Assembly: GCA_963705495.1 (NCBI GenBank)
Contig: CAVPJQ010000015.1
Coordinates: 115,489 to 179,488 of the forward strand
Reading direction: 5' to 3'
From: DATBVX01 sp963705495
Lineage (GTDB): Bacteria > Pseudomonadota > Gammaproteobacteria > Steroidobacterales > Steroidobacteraceae
Length of the DNA: 64,000 nucleotides
Below are positions 15,718-24,510 of this stretch, piece after piece. Numbering within the stretch: the stretch's first letter is position 1; each line of letters starts with the position of its first letter. The notes under the pieces were generated by a model. It made no database searches, was not told where the DNA came from, and saw only the letters and a program-made list of their open reading frames with translations. Position numbers and translations under genes: made by a program.

Positions 15718-16468
15718 CGATACCTCGCAACCAGTCCCCGATGGCGTCGAGCGCAGGGTGGCGCGTCAGATCGATCTGCAAAGGCGTGACCGACACAAAT
15801 CCGGTGGCTACCGCATTGAAATCTGTTCCCGGCCCTGCTTCCTGCTGTGGACCGGCAGGGCCGACCCAGTAGATGGGCCTGCCCTTGGGATCCTCGGCGC
15901 GAACGATAGGCGCGGAACGATGGCGAAACCCGAGTCGCGTTGCCTCGATTCCTCGCAGCGTCTCGTAGGGCCGATCCGGCACATTGACGTTGAGGATCAT
16001 GGAAGCGTGCAGCGGCGCGCGGGTCAGGTGCGAGACCAGGTCGCGCGCGACTCGCCCGGCGGTTTCGAAGTGCCGCGCGCTTCCCGGCTCGGTGCACAAT
16101 GAGACTGCAATGGTGGGCAGACCCAGAAAGCGCCCCTCGATGGCCGCGGCAACCGTCCCCGAGTACAGGACGTCATCACCGAGATTCGCACCGTCGTTGA
16201 TTCCCGAGACCACCATGTCGTGCTCGTAGTCGAACAGGCCCGAGATCGCCAGGTGGACACAGTCGGTCGGGGTCCCGTTGACGTAGTACACGTTCGGCTC
16301 GACCTGGAACACGCGCAACGGCATATCGAGCGTGAGAGAGTGCCCGGCCCCGCTGCGATTGCGCTCCGGTGCCACTACCGTGAGGTCCGCGAGTCCCTGC
16401 AGTGCCACGGCCAGATGGCGGATACCTTCAGCGCGATATCCGTCATCGTTACTCAGCAGAATTTTCAC
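15710..16468 (-). CDS. surE: 5'/3'-nucleotidase SurE
   Basis: Metal-dependent nucleotidase of the survival protein E family. At 252 residues the catalytic DD pair sits at the N-terminus in MKILLSNDDGYRAEGI. Family blocks are VVAPERNRSGAGHSLTL, NGTPTDCVHLA and VSGINDGANLGDDVLYSGTVAAA. It heads the surE-pcm-nlpD cluster. In E. coli surE directly follows truD, but here two genes intervene. Confidence 0.96.
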   Translation of the reverse strand: MKILLSNDDGYRAEGIRHLAVALQGLADLTVVAPERNRSGAGHSLTLDMPLRVFQVEPNVYYVNGTPTDCVHLAISGLFDYEHDMVVSGINDGANLGDDVLYSGTVAAAIEGRFLGLPTIAVSLCTEPGSARHFETAGRVARDLVSHLTRAPLHASMILNVNVPDRPYETLRGIEATRLGFRHRSAPIVRAEDPKGRPIYWVGPAGPQQEAGPGTDFNAVATGFVSVTPLQIDLTRHPALDAIGDWLRGIDG

Positions 16469-16503
16469 TGATGGCGGCAGCTGGCGAGAGAAATCCGTGC
16501 GTC

Positions 16504-16511
16504 ACTATACT
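16504..16511. promoter_or_regulatory. Overlapping divergent -10 elements between surE and the Smr gene
   Basis: ACTATACT provides TATACT on the plus strand (16506-16511, 42 nt before the Smr gene start) and TATAGT on the minus strand (16509-16504, about 36 nt before surE). Neither has a good -35 at 17 nt, so these are weak candidates. Confidence 0.25.
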
Positions 16512-16552
16512 GGATGGGGTCGGGCACCGGGTAGATTGCGGCGGAGTGATCG

Positions 16553-17083
16553 ATGAGCGATGACGGCGAAGACAAGCGTCTGTTTCGCGACGCCGTACGC
16601 GGTGTGAAGCGCCTGCGCCAGCGCGTGCACCAGCCAGCCCGCCCGAAACCACGACCGCAGGCGCGCTTCGCCCGGCTCGACGATCTGGAAGTACTGCGCG
16701 AGAGTCTGGAGCTGCAGCCCGGCGACCTGTACAGCGAAGCAGGCGATGCGCTGACCTTTCGTCGTGCAGGTGTGCAGGACTCCGTATTGCGCAAGTTGCG
16801 CCGCGGGCAGTACCGCATCGAAGCCGAGCTCGATTTGCACGGTCACACCGTGGCCCAGGCGAAGCAGGTGCTGCGCGAATTCCTGGAGGGCATGTTGCGC
16901 GCTCAAGCGCGTTGCGTGCGCATCGTGCACGGCAAGGGACTGCGCTCCGGTCATCGCGGTCCGGTGATCAAGAATGCAGTGAATGCACTCCTGCAACGAA
17001 CCGATGCGGTGCTCGCCTTCTGCTCAGCGCGGTCTGTAGATGGCGGGACCGGTGCGATCTACGTGCTGTTGCGATGGCAGTGA
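16553..17083 (+). CDS. Smr-domain protein (YdaL/SmrA-type putative endonuclease)
   Basis: A 176-residue protein with a basic N-terminal half and a C-terminal Smr (small MutS-related) domain from about residue 88. The domain has the LDLHG motif (ELDLHGHTVAQAKQVLREFL) and the second conserved motif HGKG (RIVHGKGLRSGHRGPVIKNAV). Stand-alone Smr proteins nick or cleave nucleic acids; its cellular role is not known. It is the only plus-strand gene between Mth938 and map, and converges on the enoyl-CoA isomerase gene with a 12-nt gap. Confidence 0.88.
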   Translation: MSDDGEDKRLFRDAVRGVKRLRQRVHQPARPKPRPQARFARLDDLEVLRESLELQPGDLYSEAGDALTFRRAGVQDSVLRKLRRGQYRIEAELDLHGHTVAQAKQVLREFLEGMLRAQARCVRIVHGKGLRSGHRGPVIKNAVNALLQRTDAVLAFCSARSVDGGTGAIYVLLRWQ

Positions 17084-17095
17084 GGTCGCCCAAGT

Positions 17096-17851
17096 TCAAG
17101 TCTTGCGTTGCAGACGCTCGGCGAGATTGCGCAGCGTGGCCTGCGTTTCCGCGCTGAACCAGGCTTCATTCATCGCTTCATAGTCGGCGCGGCCGAGGTT
17201 CGCAACGAGATTCACGAGATCAGCACGCGCCATGGCGCGGGTGCGCGACACTGCCTGCGGCGGAAGCGCTCCGAGCTGGCCTGCCCATTCGAGAGCGGCT
17301 GCAACGACCTCGCTCTCATCGGTTACACGATCGATCAGTCCCGCCGCCAGCGCCTCTTCGGGAGTGAGCAGCACACCGCCCGTTATCAATCGGTCGGCAA
17401 CACGAGCGCCGACCAGCCGGCGCAATGCGCCGTAGATAATGGGCCCCGGAAACAGTCCCACCTGCACCTCGTTGAGACCGATCCGATACTTGCCTGCTGC
17501 CATTACGCGGTGATCGCAATACAGAGCGAGAACTGCGCCACCCGCCGGACTGTGTCCGGTGATCGCTGCCGCCACCGGGACGGGTGTCGCTGCGAGGCGC
17601 GCCTGCGCACCGAAGAAGACCTCCCAGCCTCTCAGCATCTGCAGCCGGTCGAGTGTCAGGAGCTCGGGCACGTCCAGGCCGGCGGTGAACATTCCGGGGC
17701 GGCCTGAAAGCACGATTGCGCGGCAACCGTCAGCCCGCGCTGCGTCCAGCGCCTCGTTGAGTCTCTCGAGCAGTTCGACATTGAAGGCATTGACCGGCGG
17801 GCGGGCAAAGCGGATCTCACGCGCGGACTCATGATCGATGATCTCCAGCAT
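17096..17851 (-). CDS. Enoyl-CoA hydratase/isomerase family protein
   Basis: A 251-residue crotonase-fold protein. The oxyanion-hole segments are visible as GMFTAGLDVPELL (about residues 53-65) and AAITGHSPAGGAVLALYCDHRVMA (about 94-117). NEVQVGLFPGPIIYGALRRLVG then resembles short delta3,delta2-enoyl-CoA isomerases more than classical hydratases, because the hydratase catalytic Glu after the second oxyanion loop is not evident. The substrate cannot be set from sequence. It starts 2 nt after truD ends and is probably co-transcribed with it. Confidence 0.8.
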   Translation of the reverse strand: MLEIIDHESAREIRFARPPVNAFNVELLERLNEALDAARADGCRAIVLSGRPGMFTAGLDVPELLTLDRLQMLRGWEVFFGAQARLAATPVPVAAAITGHSPAGGAVLALYCDHRVMAAGKYRIGLNEVQVGLFPGPIIYGALRRLVGARVADRLITGGVLLTPEEALAAGLIDRVTDESEVVAAALEWAGQLGALPPQAVSRTRAMARADLVNLVANLGRADYEAMNEAWFSAETQATLRNLAERLQRKT

Positions 17852-17853
17852 CG

Positions 17854-18879
17854 TCAGCCCTCCCCTGTCACATCCAGCAACTCGCGCAGCACGGTGGTCG
17901 CGAAGGCCCCCGCTGCCAGACGAAACTCGAGAGTTAGCGCATCGCCTTCGGCGTGCGCCTGCAGATCTGCGACCCGCAGCCGCAGCGCACGACGCTCCTG
18001 TTCCAGCCCGGCGCCTGCGAGCGCCATCCCTACGGTCTCGAATCTACGCTCCACACCCGTCTCGATCTCGCTCACTTCGGACGCGGACATGAGCGAACCA
18101 GCACCCCAGAGCGGCCCGGTCGGATGAATGTCGAGCGCCTGGCAGCGCGCTTCGAGTTCCGGTGTTGGCTCATCGACTGCAAAGATACTGCCGGTGCCCT
18201 CGAGATTGGCCACATCACCACGCCGCAGCAGGTCCCAACTGCGGTCCGCGACGCGCTCGGCCAGCACTGCGTTGAAGATGAGACTCCGTGCCGCTGAGAT
18301 CGTGAAGCTGCGTTCGCTCCGCGCCCGCGGCAGGCGCCTGGAGGCGATCCAGTCCTGAACGCGTGCCAAGTTGCCCGTCTCGCGTCCGAAGCGTTGTGGC
18401 CCGAAATAGTTTGGCACACCGCACTTTGCGATCCGCGCCAGCCTCTCCCCGAATGCTTCAGCCTCCGCCTCGAGTTGGCGCACACAGATGCGGAAGCGGT
18501 TGGCCGCGAGCGCGCCGCGCCGCAACTTGCGCGAGTGCGGGTGCACTTCGTGCACTCTGAACTCGGCGTGCTGCAGCGCGAGCCAATCAGCCATGCTGAC
18601 CTTCGATGCCGGTACGCTGAACCACTGTCCGGTCACGGCATGCCGGTCCTTCAGTCCCGCGAAGCCGACATCGCCCGCACGCACACCCGCGAATCGCGCG
18701 AGCTGCCCGGCGACCCACTCTGTATTCGCCCCGCGCTTGACGACGTGCAGCAGTGAGTGCGGTCCCAGGCCATCCGGCCGGAACGACAACTCTTCGTGCA
18801 CTTCGAAGTCCTCTGGGCTGGCGCGGAGTCTTCCGCGCGCCACCGCATCACCATGTGCGCGCGGCGGATCGAGCGCCAC
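17854..18879 (-). CDS. truD: tRNA pseudouridine(13) synthase TruD
   Basis: Makes pseudouridine 13 in tRNA-Glu. The 341-residue frame from the GTG at 18879 contains the catalytic segment VGFAGLKDRHAVTGQWFSV, the block KCGVPNYFGPQRFGRETGN, RSLIFNAVLAERV and PTGPLWGAG. The N-terminus is unusual. An ATG that overlaps the ispF stop (ATGA, 18912-18910) opens a different frame reading MIPPVPEDWRQ, and a one-base shift would join it naturally to ALDPPRAHGDAVARG of this frame. Either the GTG is the true start or a single-base indel lies near 18880. Confidence 0.9.
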   Translation of the reverse strand: MALDPPRAHGDAVARGRLRASPEDFEVHEELSFRPDGLGPHSLLHVVKRGANTEWVAGQLARFAGVRAGDVGFAGLKDRHAVTGQWFSVPASKVSMADWLALQHAEFRVHEVHPHSRKLRRGALAANRFRICVRQLEAEAEAFGERLARIAKCGVPNYFGPQRFGRETGNLARVQDWIASRRLPRARSERSFTISAARSLIFNAVLAERVADRSWDLLRRGDVANLEGTGSIFAVDEPTPELEARCQALDIHPTGPLWGAGSLMSASEVSEIETGVERRFETVGMALAGAGLEQERRALRLRVADLQAHAEGDALTLEFRLAAGAFATTVLRELLDVTGEG

Positions 18880-18909
18880 GCTGGCGCCAGTCTTCCGGCA
18901 CGGGCGGGA

Positions 18910-19407
18910 TCATGCGTCGCGGGCTATCGAATCGACCAGAACCACAGCCATGGCAGCGATACCCTCGCCGCGACCGATGAGGCCGAGCTGTTCAGTCGTC
19001 GTCGCCTTCACGTTGACGGCTTCGGGCTCCAGACCCAACAGTTCGGCGAGCCGACGACGCATCGCCTCGCGGTACGGACCGATGCGCGGACGCTCGGCCA
19101 GGATAGTGATATCGACATTGACCGGCGCGTAACCCCGCGTAGTGAGCAATTCCGCAACGCGTTGCAAGAAGTCTGCGCTCGCCGCGCCCCGCCATTGCGG
19201 ATCGGAATCAGGGAAGTACTGGCCGATGTCGCCGAGCCCTGCGGTTCCGAGCAACGCGTCGCACAGCGCATGGATGGCTACATCACCGTCGGAATGCGCG
19301 CTGACCCCGTGGTCGTGCGGGATGCGCACGCCCGCCAGCATGAGGTGATCTCCTGGTCCGAAGGCATGCACGTCGATGCCCATTCCGACCCTGGTAGTGG
19401 TACTCAT
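18910..19407 (-). CDS. ispF: 2-C-methyl-D-erythritol 2,4-cyclodiphosphate synthase
   Basis: Fifth step of the MEP isoprenoid pathway. At 165 residues the zinc ligands D12 and H14 (GIDVHAF) and H46 (AIHALCDALLG) are in place, with GDIGQYFPDSDPQW and the C-terminal VNVKATTTEQLGLIGRGEGI. It begins at an ATGA overlap with ispD, as in E. coli. Confidence 0.97.
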   Translation of the reverse strand: MSTTTRVGMGIDVHAFGPGDHLMLAGVRIPHDHGVSAHSDGDVAIHALCDALLGTAGLGDIGQYFPDSDPQWRGAASADFLQRVAELLTTRGYAPVNVDITILAERPRIGPYREAMRRRLAELLGLEPEAVNVKATTTEQLGLIGRGEGIAAMAVVLVDSIARDA

Positions 19408-20123
19408 CTCGTCGCCGCCGCGCGTAGCAGCGCCTGCGCCAGCAGCAGGTCCTCGCGATGCGTGATCTTGATGTTGTGAGGCGAGCCGCGGACCAGCCGC
19501 GGCCGATGACCGAGCGCCTCAACTGCCTGCGCCTCATCTGTAACCCCCGTGCCCTGGCTCAGCGCGTGACTGAGCGCGGCACGTAGCAGGTCATAGCGGA
19601 ACATCTGCGGCGTTTGCGCACACCAGAGCCCTTTGCGCTCCAGCGTTGACTCGCAGCGCAGCCCGGCGCTGTCGGCACGCTTGAGCGTGTCGCTCAGGGG
19701 CACTGCGAGCAACCCGCCGACCCGGTCGTTTTCCACTGCAACCATCAGGGTGTCGAGCGCTTCCGCGTTGAGGCACGGGCGTGCGCCGTCGTGGACCAGA
19801 ATCCAGTCCTCGGCATCGGCCTTGCCCTCGAGCGCGATGAGACCGTTCAACACCGAATACTGGCGCGCATCACCGCCCTCGGTCGTCTGCACACGCGGCA
19901 CAGCTGCGATTGGCAGCTGGTGCCAGAATTCATCCCCGGGAGCCAGCACCACCACTATCCCCGAGATCCGCGGATGTGACAGCAAGGGCCGCAGCGCATG
20001 TTCCAGAACGGTGGCACCGGCGAGTTCCAGGTACTGCTTCGGTCTCTCCGCGTCCATGCGCCGGCCCTGGCCCGCTGCGGCGACGATTGCCCAGATGCGC
20101 GGCGTTGCCGCGGCGGCCGTCAT
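19404..20123 (-). CDS. ispD: 2-C-methyl-D-erythritol 4-phosphate cytidylyltransferase
   Basis: MEP-pathway enzyme that forms CDP-methylerythritol. At 239 residues it has the nucleotidyltransferase loop AIVAAAGQGRRMDAERPKQY, the HDGARP motif (WILVHDGARPCL) and AQTPQMFRYDLL. It overlaps ftsB (upstream) and ispF (downstream) by 4 nt each. Together with Dxr, IspF and UppS in this window it feeds undecaprenyl phosphate synthesis. Confidence 0.97.
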   Translation of the reverse strand: MTAAAATPRIWAIVAAAGQGRRMDAERPKQYLELAGATVLEHALRPLLSHPRISGIVVVLAPGDEFWHQLPIAAVPRVQTTEGGDARQYSVLNGLIALEGKADAEDWILVHDGARPCLNAEALDTLMVAVENDRVGGLLAVPLSDTLKRADSAGLRCESTLERKGLWCAQTPQMFRYDLLRAALSHALSQGTGVTDEAQAVEALGHRPRLVRGSPHNIKITHREDLLLAQALLRAAATR

Positions 20124-20506
20124 CGCGCTGCGGCTTGCTGAGTCGGGCGCGCCTTGCCCGTCGCCACCGCCGATGAATCCGCCGGAGCCGCTTCGGCCGG
20201 CGGTGAATGTTCCGCGGGCGGCGGCGAAACGACCTGATAGAAGGATTCATTGGCACCCACCATGCCGAGATCGCTGCGGGCGCGCTCCTCGACCGCGTCC
20301 AGTCCTTCCTTCAAGTCCTTCACCTCTGCAGCAAGCTGCTCGTTGCGCTCCTTGAGCTCAACGTTCTGCTGTGTCTGTGCTGCCACCGCATTCTGCAGGC
20401 GACGCACTTCGCGAATCCCGCTATCGGAAAGCCACAAACGGTACTGCAGCGCCAGGACGACGATCAGCAGGGCGGCGGCGAACAGGCGCAGCGACATCGA
20501 TTTCAT
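20120..20506 (-). CDS. ftsB: Cell division protein FtsB
   Basis: Bitopic divisome protein that works with FtsL and FtsQ. From the ATG at 20506 it has 128 residues: a short cytoplasmic end and a membrane span at about 5-22 (LRLFAAALLIVVLALQYRLW, then LSDSGI). A leucine-zipper coiled coil (about 30-75) and a low-complexity Pro/Ala/Ser tail follow. The segment RSDLGMVGANESFYQVV is the usual FtsB end. It sits between eno and ispD as in other gammaproteobacteria. In-frame codons further upstream overlap eno and are not used. Confidence 0.92.
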   Translation of the reverse strand: MKSMSLRLFAAALLIVVLALQYRLWLSDSGIREVRRLQNAVAAQTQQNVELKERNEQLAAEVKDLKEGLDAVEERARSDLGMVGANESFYQVVSPPPAEHSPPAEAAPADSSAVATGKARPTQQAAAR

Positions 20507-20522
20507 GCACGCGCGGCGTGAA

Positions 20523-21809
20523 TCATGCCAGGGGCACCGGGAATGCCCTGCGTCCGGCGTAGCGTGCGTGCGCGCCAAGTTCGGCCTCGATGCGCAATAG
20601 CTGGTTGTACTTCGCAACGCGATCTGAACGCGACATCGATCCGGTCTTGATCTGCGTCGCGGAAGTGGCCACGGCGATATCGGCGATGGTGCAATCCTCT
20701 GTTTCTCCGGACCGATGCGAGATGACCGCGGAATAGCCCGCCCGCGCTGCCATATCGATTGCGGCGAGTGTCTCAGTCAGGGTTCCGATCTGATTCACCT
20801 TGATCAGGATCGAGTTGGCAATTCCCTGCTCGATCCCCTGCTTCAGGATCTTCGTATTGGTCACGAACAGGTCATCTCCGACGAGCTGCACGCGCCGGCC
20901 GAGCCGTTGCGTAAGCAGGGCCCATCCCTGCCAGTCGCTTTCGCTCATGCCGTCCTCGATCGTGATGATCGGATAGCGCCCCACCAGATCCGCCAGGTAG
21001 TCCACGAACTGAGCCGCGCTGAACTGGCGCCCTTCTGATTCCAGCGTATAGACATCCTCGCTGAAGAACTCCGAGCTCGCCACGTCCAGGCCCAGCAGCA
21101 CATCGCCCCCTGGCGTGTAGCCTGCCAGTTGCACCGCTTCGATGATGGTCTCCAGCGCGGCCTCGTTCGACGGCAGATCGGGTGCAAAACCGCCCTCATC
21201 GCCAACCGTAGTCCCCAGGCCCTTCTTGTGCAGGACTTTCTTCAGCGTATGAAAGATCTCCGCGCCATAGCGGATCGCTTCGCTCAAGGAGGGTGCGCCG
21301 ACCGGCAGAATCATGAACTCCTGGATGTCGACGCTGTTATCCGCGTGTGCGCCGCCGTTGATGATGTTCATCATCGGCACGGGCAAGTCGAAATCCTTGG
21401 CGCCCGTGAGATGTCGGAATAACGGCAGCTTGCGATCGTTGGCGCAGGCGTGAGCGGCGGCCAGCGACACGGCGAGAATCGCGTTAGCACCCAGATGCGA
21501 CTTGTTGTCCGTGCCGTCGAGTTCGAGCATGCGCGCGTCGAGTCCTGCCTGATCGGCCGGATCACGATTCAGCAGCGCCTGGCGGAGCGGTCCGTTGACG
21601 TTGGCGACCGCGTTGAGCACGCCCTTGCCGAGAAAGCGCTTGGGATCGCCGTCGCGCAACTCGACCGCTTCGCGCGTTCCGGTCGATGCCCCGGACGGCA
21701 CGGCCGCGCGGCCCATTGCCCCGCTGTCGAGAAACACGTCGGCCTCCACCGTGGGGTTGCCGCGAGAGTCGATGATCTCGCGCCCGCGGATGTCCGTGAT
21801 GCGGCTCAC
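20523..21809 (-). CDS. eno: Enolase
   Basis: Interconverts 2-phosphoglycerate and phosphoenolpyruvate; also a scaffold of the RNA degradosome in relatives. From the GTG at 21809 (GTGA overlap with the kdsA stop, GGAG 8-9 nt upstream) it has 428 residues. Features are REIIDSRGNPTVEAD at the N-terminus, SGASTGTREAVELRDGD, the metal-binding and catalytic stretch TIEDGMSESDWQGW, LVGDDLFVTN, and the enolase signature SILIKVNQIGTLTET. Confidence 0.97.
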   Translation of the reverse strand: MSRITDIRGREIIDSRGNPTVEADVFLDSGAMGRAAVPSGASTGTREAVELRDGDPKRFLGKGVLNAVANVNGPLRQALLNRDPADQAGLDARMLELDGTDNKSHLGANAILAVSLAAAHACANDRKLPLFRHLTGAKDFDLPVPMMNIINGGAHADNSVDIQEFMILPVGAPSLSEAIRYGAEIFHTLKKVLHKKGLGTTVGDEGGFAPDLPSNEAALETIIEAVQLAGYTPGGDVLLGLDVASSEFFSEDVYTLESEGRQFSAAQFVDYLADLVGRYPIITIEDGMSESDWQGWALLTQRLGRRVQLVGDDLFVTNTKILKQGIEQGIANSILIKVNQIGTLTETLAAIDMAARAGYSAVISHRSGETEDCTIADIAVATSATQIKTGSMSRSDRVAKYNQLLRIEAELGAHARYAGRRAFPVPLA

Positions 21810-22639
21810 AGGAGCGACTCCGCATAGGGCCGCGCCTTCACGGTGCGATCGATCTGCACGAGCGTTTCCAGCAGCGCCTCCATGTGCTCCAGCGGCCACG
21901 CATTGGGGCCGTCGCTGAGCGCTTTGTCCGGATCCGGATGCGTTTCCATGAAGACGCCCGCCACTCCAGCCGCCACTGCTGCGCGCGCGAGCACCGGCAC
22001 GAATTCGCGCTGTCCTCCCGATGCGGATCCCTTGCCCCCGGGCAACTGCACCGAATGAGTCGCATCGAACACCACCGGGCAACCCGTCTCACGCATCACT
22101 GCGAGACCGCGCATGTCTGAAACCAGGTTGTTGTATCCGAATGAAAACCCGCGCTCGCACACGAGGATCTGCTGGTTGCCGGTAGCGCGCGCCTTGTCGA
22201 CGACATTCTTCATTTCCCAGGGTGACAGGAACTGGCCTTTTTTGATGTTGACCGGCCGGCCTTGCGAGGCCACGGAACGAATGAAATTGGTCTGGCGGCA
22301 GAGGAATGCCGGCGTCTGCAGAACATCGACCACTTCCGCGACTTCCGCCAGAGGCGTGTCCTCGTGCACGTCGGTAAGCACGGGGAGCTTGAGCTGGCGG
22401 CGCACTTCCGAGAGTACGCGCAGGCCCTCCTCGATGCCCGGGCCGCGAAAGCTCGCTGCCGAGGAACGATTCGCCTTGTCGAAGGAGGACTTGAAGATGA
22501 AGGCAATGCCGAGCCGTCGCGTGATCTCCTTGAGTTTGCCGGCGGTATCGATGACCAGAGATTCGCTCTCGACGACGCAGGGCCCGGCGATCAGGAACAA
22601 CGGCTTGTCGGGACCGACCTCGAAGTCATGCAGTTTCAT
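21806..22639 (-). CDS. kdsA: 3-deoxy-D-manno-octulosonate 8-phosphate synthase
   Basis: Condenses arabinose 5-phosphate with phosphoenolpyruvate to make KDO 8-phosphate for the LPS core. At 277 residues it shows FLIAGPCVVESESL, FKSSFDKANRSSAASFRGPG, PVLTDVHED, RQTNFI, VNIKKGQFLSPWEM and FDATHSVQLPGG. It begins at an ATGA overlap with pyrG and is followed by eno, which makes its phosphoenolpyruvate substrate. Confidence 0.97.
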   Translation of the reverse strand: MKLHDFEVGPDKPLFLIAGPCVVESESLVIDTAGKLKEITRRLGIAFIFKSSFDKANRSSAASFRGPGIEEGLRVLSEVRRQLKLPVLTDVHEDTPLAEVAEVVDVLQTPAFLCRQTNFIRSVASQGRPVNIKKGQFLSPWEMKNVVDKARATGNQQILVCERGFSFGYNNLVSDMRGLAVMRETGCPVVFDATHSVQLPGGKGSASGGQREFVPVLARAAVAAGVAGVFMETHPDPDKALSDGPNAWPLEHMEALLETLVQIDRTVKARPYAESLL

Positions 22640-24282
22640 GCGCTGGCGGCAGCGGGCAGCTGCGATGCCCGGTACTGGCGCGCCGCGCGGATGAATCCGG
22701 CGAACAGCGGGTGCCCGTCCCGGGGCGTGGAAGTGAATTCAGGATGAAACTGGCATGCGATGAACCACGGATGCGAGGCGAGCTCGATGATTTCCACGAG
22801 GCCGTCGCTGGAGAAGCCGGAAAACTTCAGTCCCGCCTTCGACATCCGCTCCAGGTAGCGGTTGTTGAATTCGTAGCGATGCCGATGACGTTCCATGATC
22901 AGGTCCCGCCCGTAGACGGCATGGGTCAGCGTGCCCGGCACGATGCGGCATTCCTGCGCGCCGAGGCGCATGGTTGCGCCCTTGGCCGAGCTGTCGTCCC
23001 GAGTTTGCGCCCCGTGCTCCCGATCCTGCCACTCCGTGATGAGCGCAATCACCGGGTGCGGGGTGGCGCGATTGAATTCGGTGCTGTTGGCGCCCTCCAG
23101 GCCCACGACGTGGCGCGCGTACTCGATGACTGCCACCTGCATGCCGAGGCAGATCCCGAGATACGGAATCCCGTTGCGACGCGCGTACTCCACCGCGCGG
23201 ATCTTGCCCTCGATGCCCCGCTCGCCGAACCCGCCCGGCACCAGGATCGCGTCCATCCCGTCAAGCGCTGACAGGCCCTGCATTTCGAGGTCGGTGGCCT
23301 CGACGTAGTGAACATGCACCCGCGTGCGCGTGCGCACGCCCGCGTGGGTCAGCGCCTCATTCAGCGAAATGTACGAGTCGCGAATCTGCACATACTTGCC
23401 GACCATTGCTACATTGACCTGCGCTTCCGGGTTCATCTTGGCGCTCACCACGTGGCGCCATTCGGACAGGTCAGCCGGTGGCGCCTGCAGGCGCAACTTG
23501 TCCACGATGATGTCGTCGAGCCCCTGCTCGCGCAGCAACAGCGGAATCTTGTAGATGTCATCGGCATCCACAGCCGAGATCACCGCGCGCTCCTCAACGT
23601 TGGTAAACAGCGCGATCTTGCGGCGATGCTCCTCGGGCAGTGGCTCACGACAGCGGCACAGCAGGACATCGGGCTGGATACCGATGCCACGCAATTCCTT
23701 CACCGAGTGCTGAGTCGGCTTGGTCTTGATCTCGCCCGACGTTCCCACCACCGGAATCAGGGTCAGGTGCATGTAAGCGACGTTGTTGCGTCCGAGTTCG
23801 ACGCCCATCTGCCGGATGGCCTCGAGGAACGGCAGCGATTCGATGTCGCCCACCGTGCCGCCGATCTCCACCATGCACACGTCCGCATCCCCTGCACCCA
23901 GGCGGATGCTGCGCTTGATCTCATCGGTGATGTGCGGGATGACCTGAACCGTCGCGCCCAGGTAATCGCCGCGCCGCTCCTTGGCGATCACACGCTCGTA
24001 GATGCGCCCGGTGGTGAAATTGCTGTGACGACCGGTCGTGGTGCGCACGAAACGCTCGTAGTGTCCGAGGTCCAGGTCCGTTTCGGTGCCGTCCTGGGTC
24101 ACGAACACTTCGCCGTGCTGGAACGGGCTCATCGTGCCTGGATCGACGTTGATGTAGGGGTCGAGCTTCACCATCGCGATCTTGAGGCCGCGCGCCTCGA
24201 GAATCGCGCCGAGCGAGGCGCTGGCGATGCCCTTGCCCAACGAGGAAACGACGCCACCGGTGACGAAAACGAAACAGGTCAT
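22636..24282 (-). CDS. pyrG: CTP synthase
   Basis: Amidates UTP to CTP. At 548 residues the N-terminal synthetase domain has the P-loop-like FVTGGVVSSLGKGIASASLG and MKLDPYINVDPGTMSPFQHGEV-type segments. The C-terminal glutamine amidotransferase domain has the nucleophile in YLGICLGMQVAV and the His/Glu pair in CQFHPEFTSTP. It heads pyrG-kdsA-eno-ftsB-ispD-ispF-truD, with a proposed sigma-70 promoter at 24431-24459. Confidence 0.97.
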   Translation of the reverse strand: MTCFVFVTGGVVSSLGKGIASASLGAILEARGLKIAMVKLDPYINVDPGTMSPFQHGEVFVTQDGTETDLDLGHYERFVRTTTGRHSNFTTGRIYERVIAKERRGDYLGATVQVIPHITDEIKRSIRLGAGDADVCMVEIGGTVGDIESLPFLEAIRQMGVELGRNNVAYMHLTLIPVVGTSGEIKTKPTQHSVKELRGIGIQPDVLLCRCREPLPEEHRRKIALFTNVEERAVISAVDADDIYKIPLLLREQGLDDIIVDKLRLQAPPADLSEWRHVVSAKMNPEAQVNVAMVGKYVQIRDSYISLNEALTHAGVRTRTRVHVHYVEATDLEMQGLSALDGMDAILVPGGFGERGIEGKIRAVEYARRNGIPYLGICLGMQVAVIEYARHVVGLEGANSTEFNRATPHPVIALITEWQDREHGAQTRDDSSAKGATMRLGAQECRIVPGTLTHAVYGRDLIMERHRHRYEFNNRYLERMSKAGLKFSGFSSDGLVEIIELASHPWFIACQFHPEFTSTPRDGHPLFAGFIRAARQYRASQLPAAASA

Positions 24283-24430
24283 GCCAGACTCACCCGCAAT
24301 GCATGCGATCCTGCATGGACAGGACCGGTTACTCGATCCAAGGGCCGCGGGCGGTCGTCGGTGAGGGAGATCAACTCAGATCCCGTCGCTCAGCTGCGCC
24401 GCATCAGCCGCTGATTTTCGACGGGCAGTC

Positions 24431-24459
24431 AGGCTACCAGAATGAGGGTGCCTGCTCAA
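24431..24459 (-). promoter_or_regulatory. Candidate sigma-70 promoter for pyrG
   Basis: On the minus strand TTGAGC (24459-24454), a 17-nt spacer and TAGCCT (24436-24431). It lies in the 228-nt gap between tilS and pyrG, about 150 nt before the pyrG start, leaving a long leader. I see nothing else definite in this gap. Confidence 0.4.
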
Positions 24460-24510
24460 TGAGACTCGCTGGCCTGGTGCCGAATGCAGCGCTGACGCGA
24501 CCCGGCGCCC

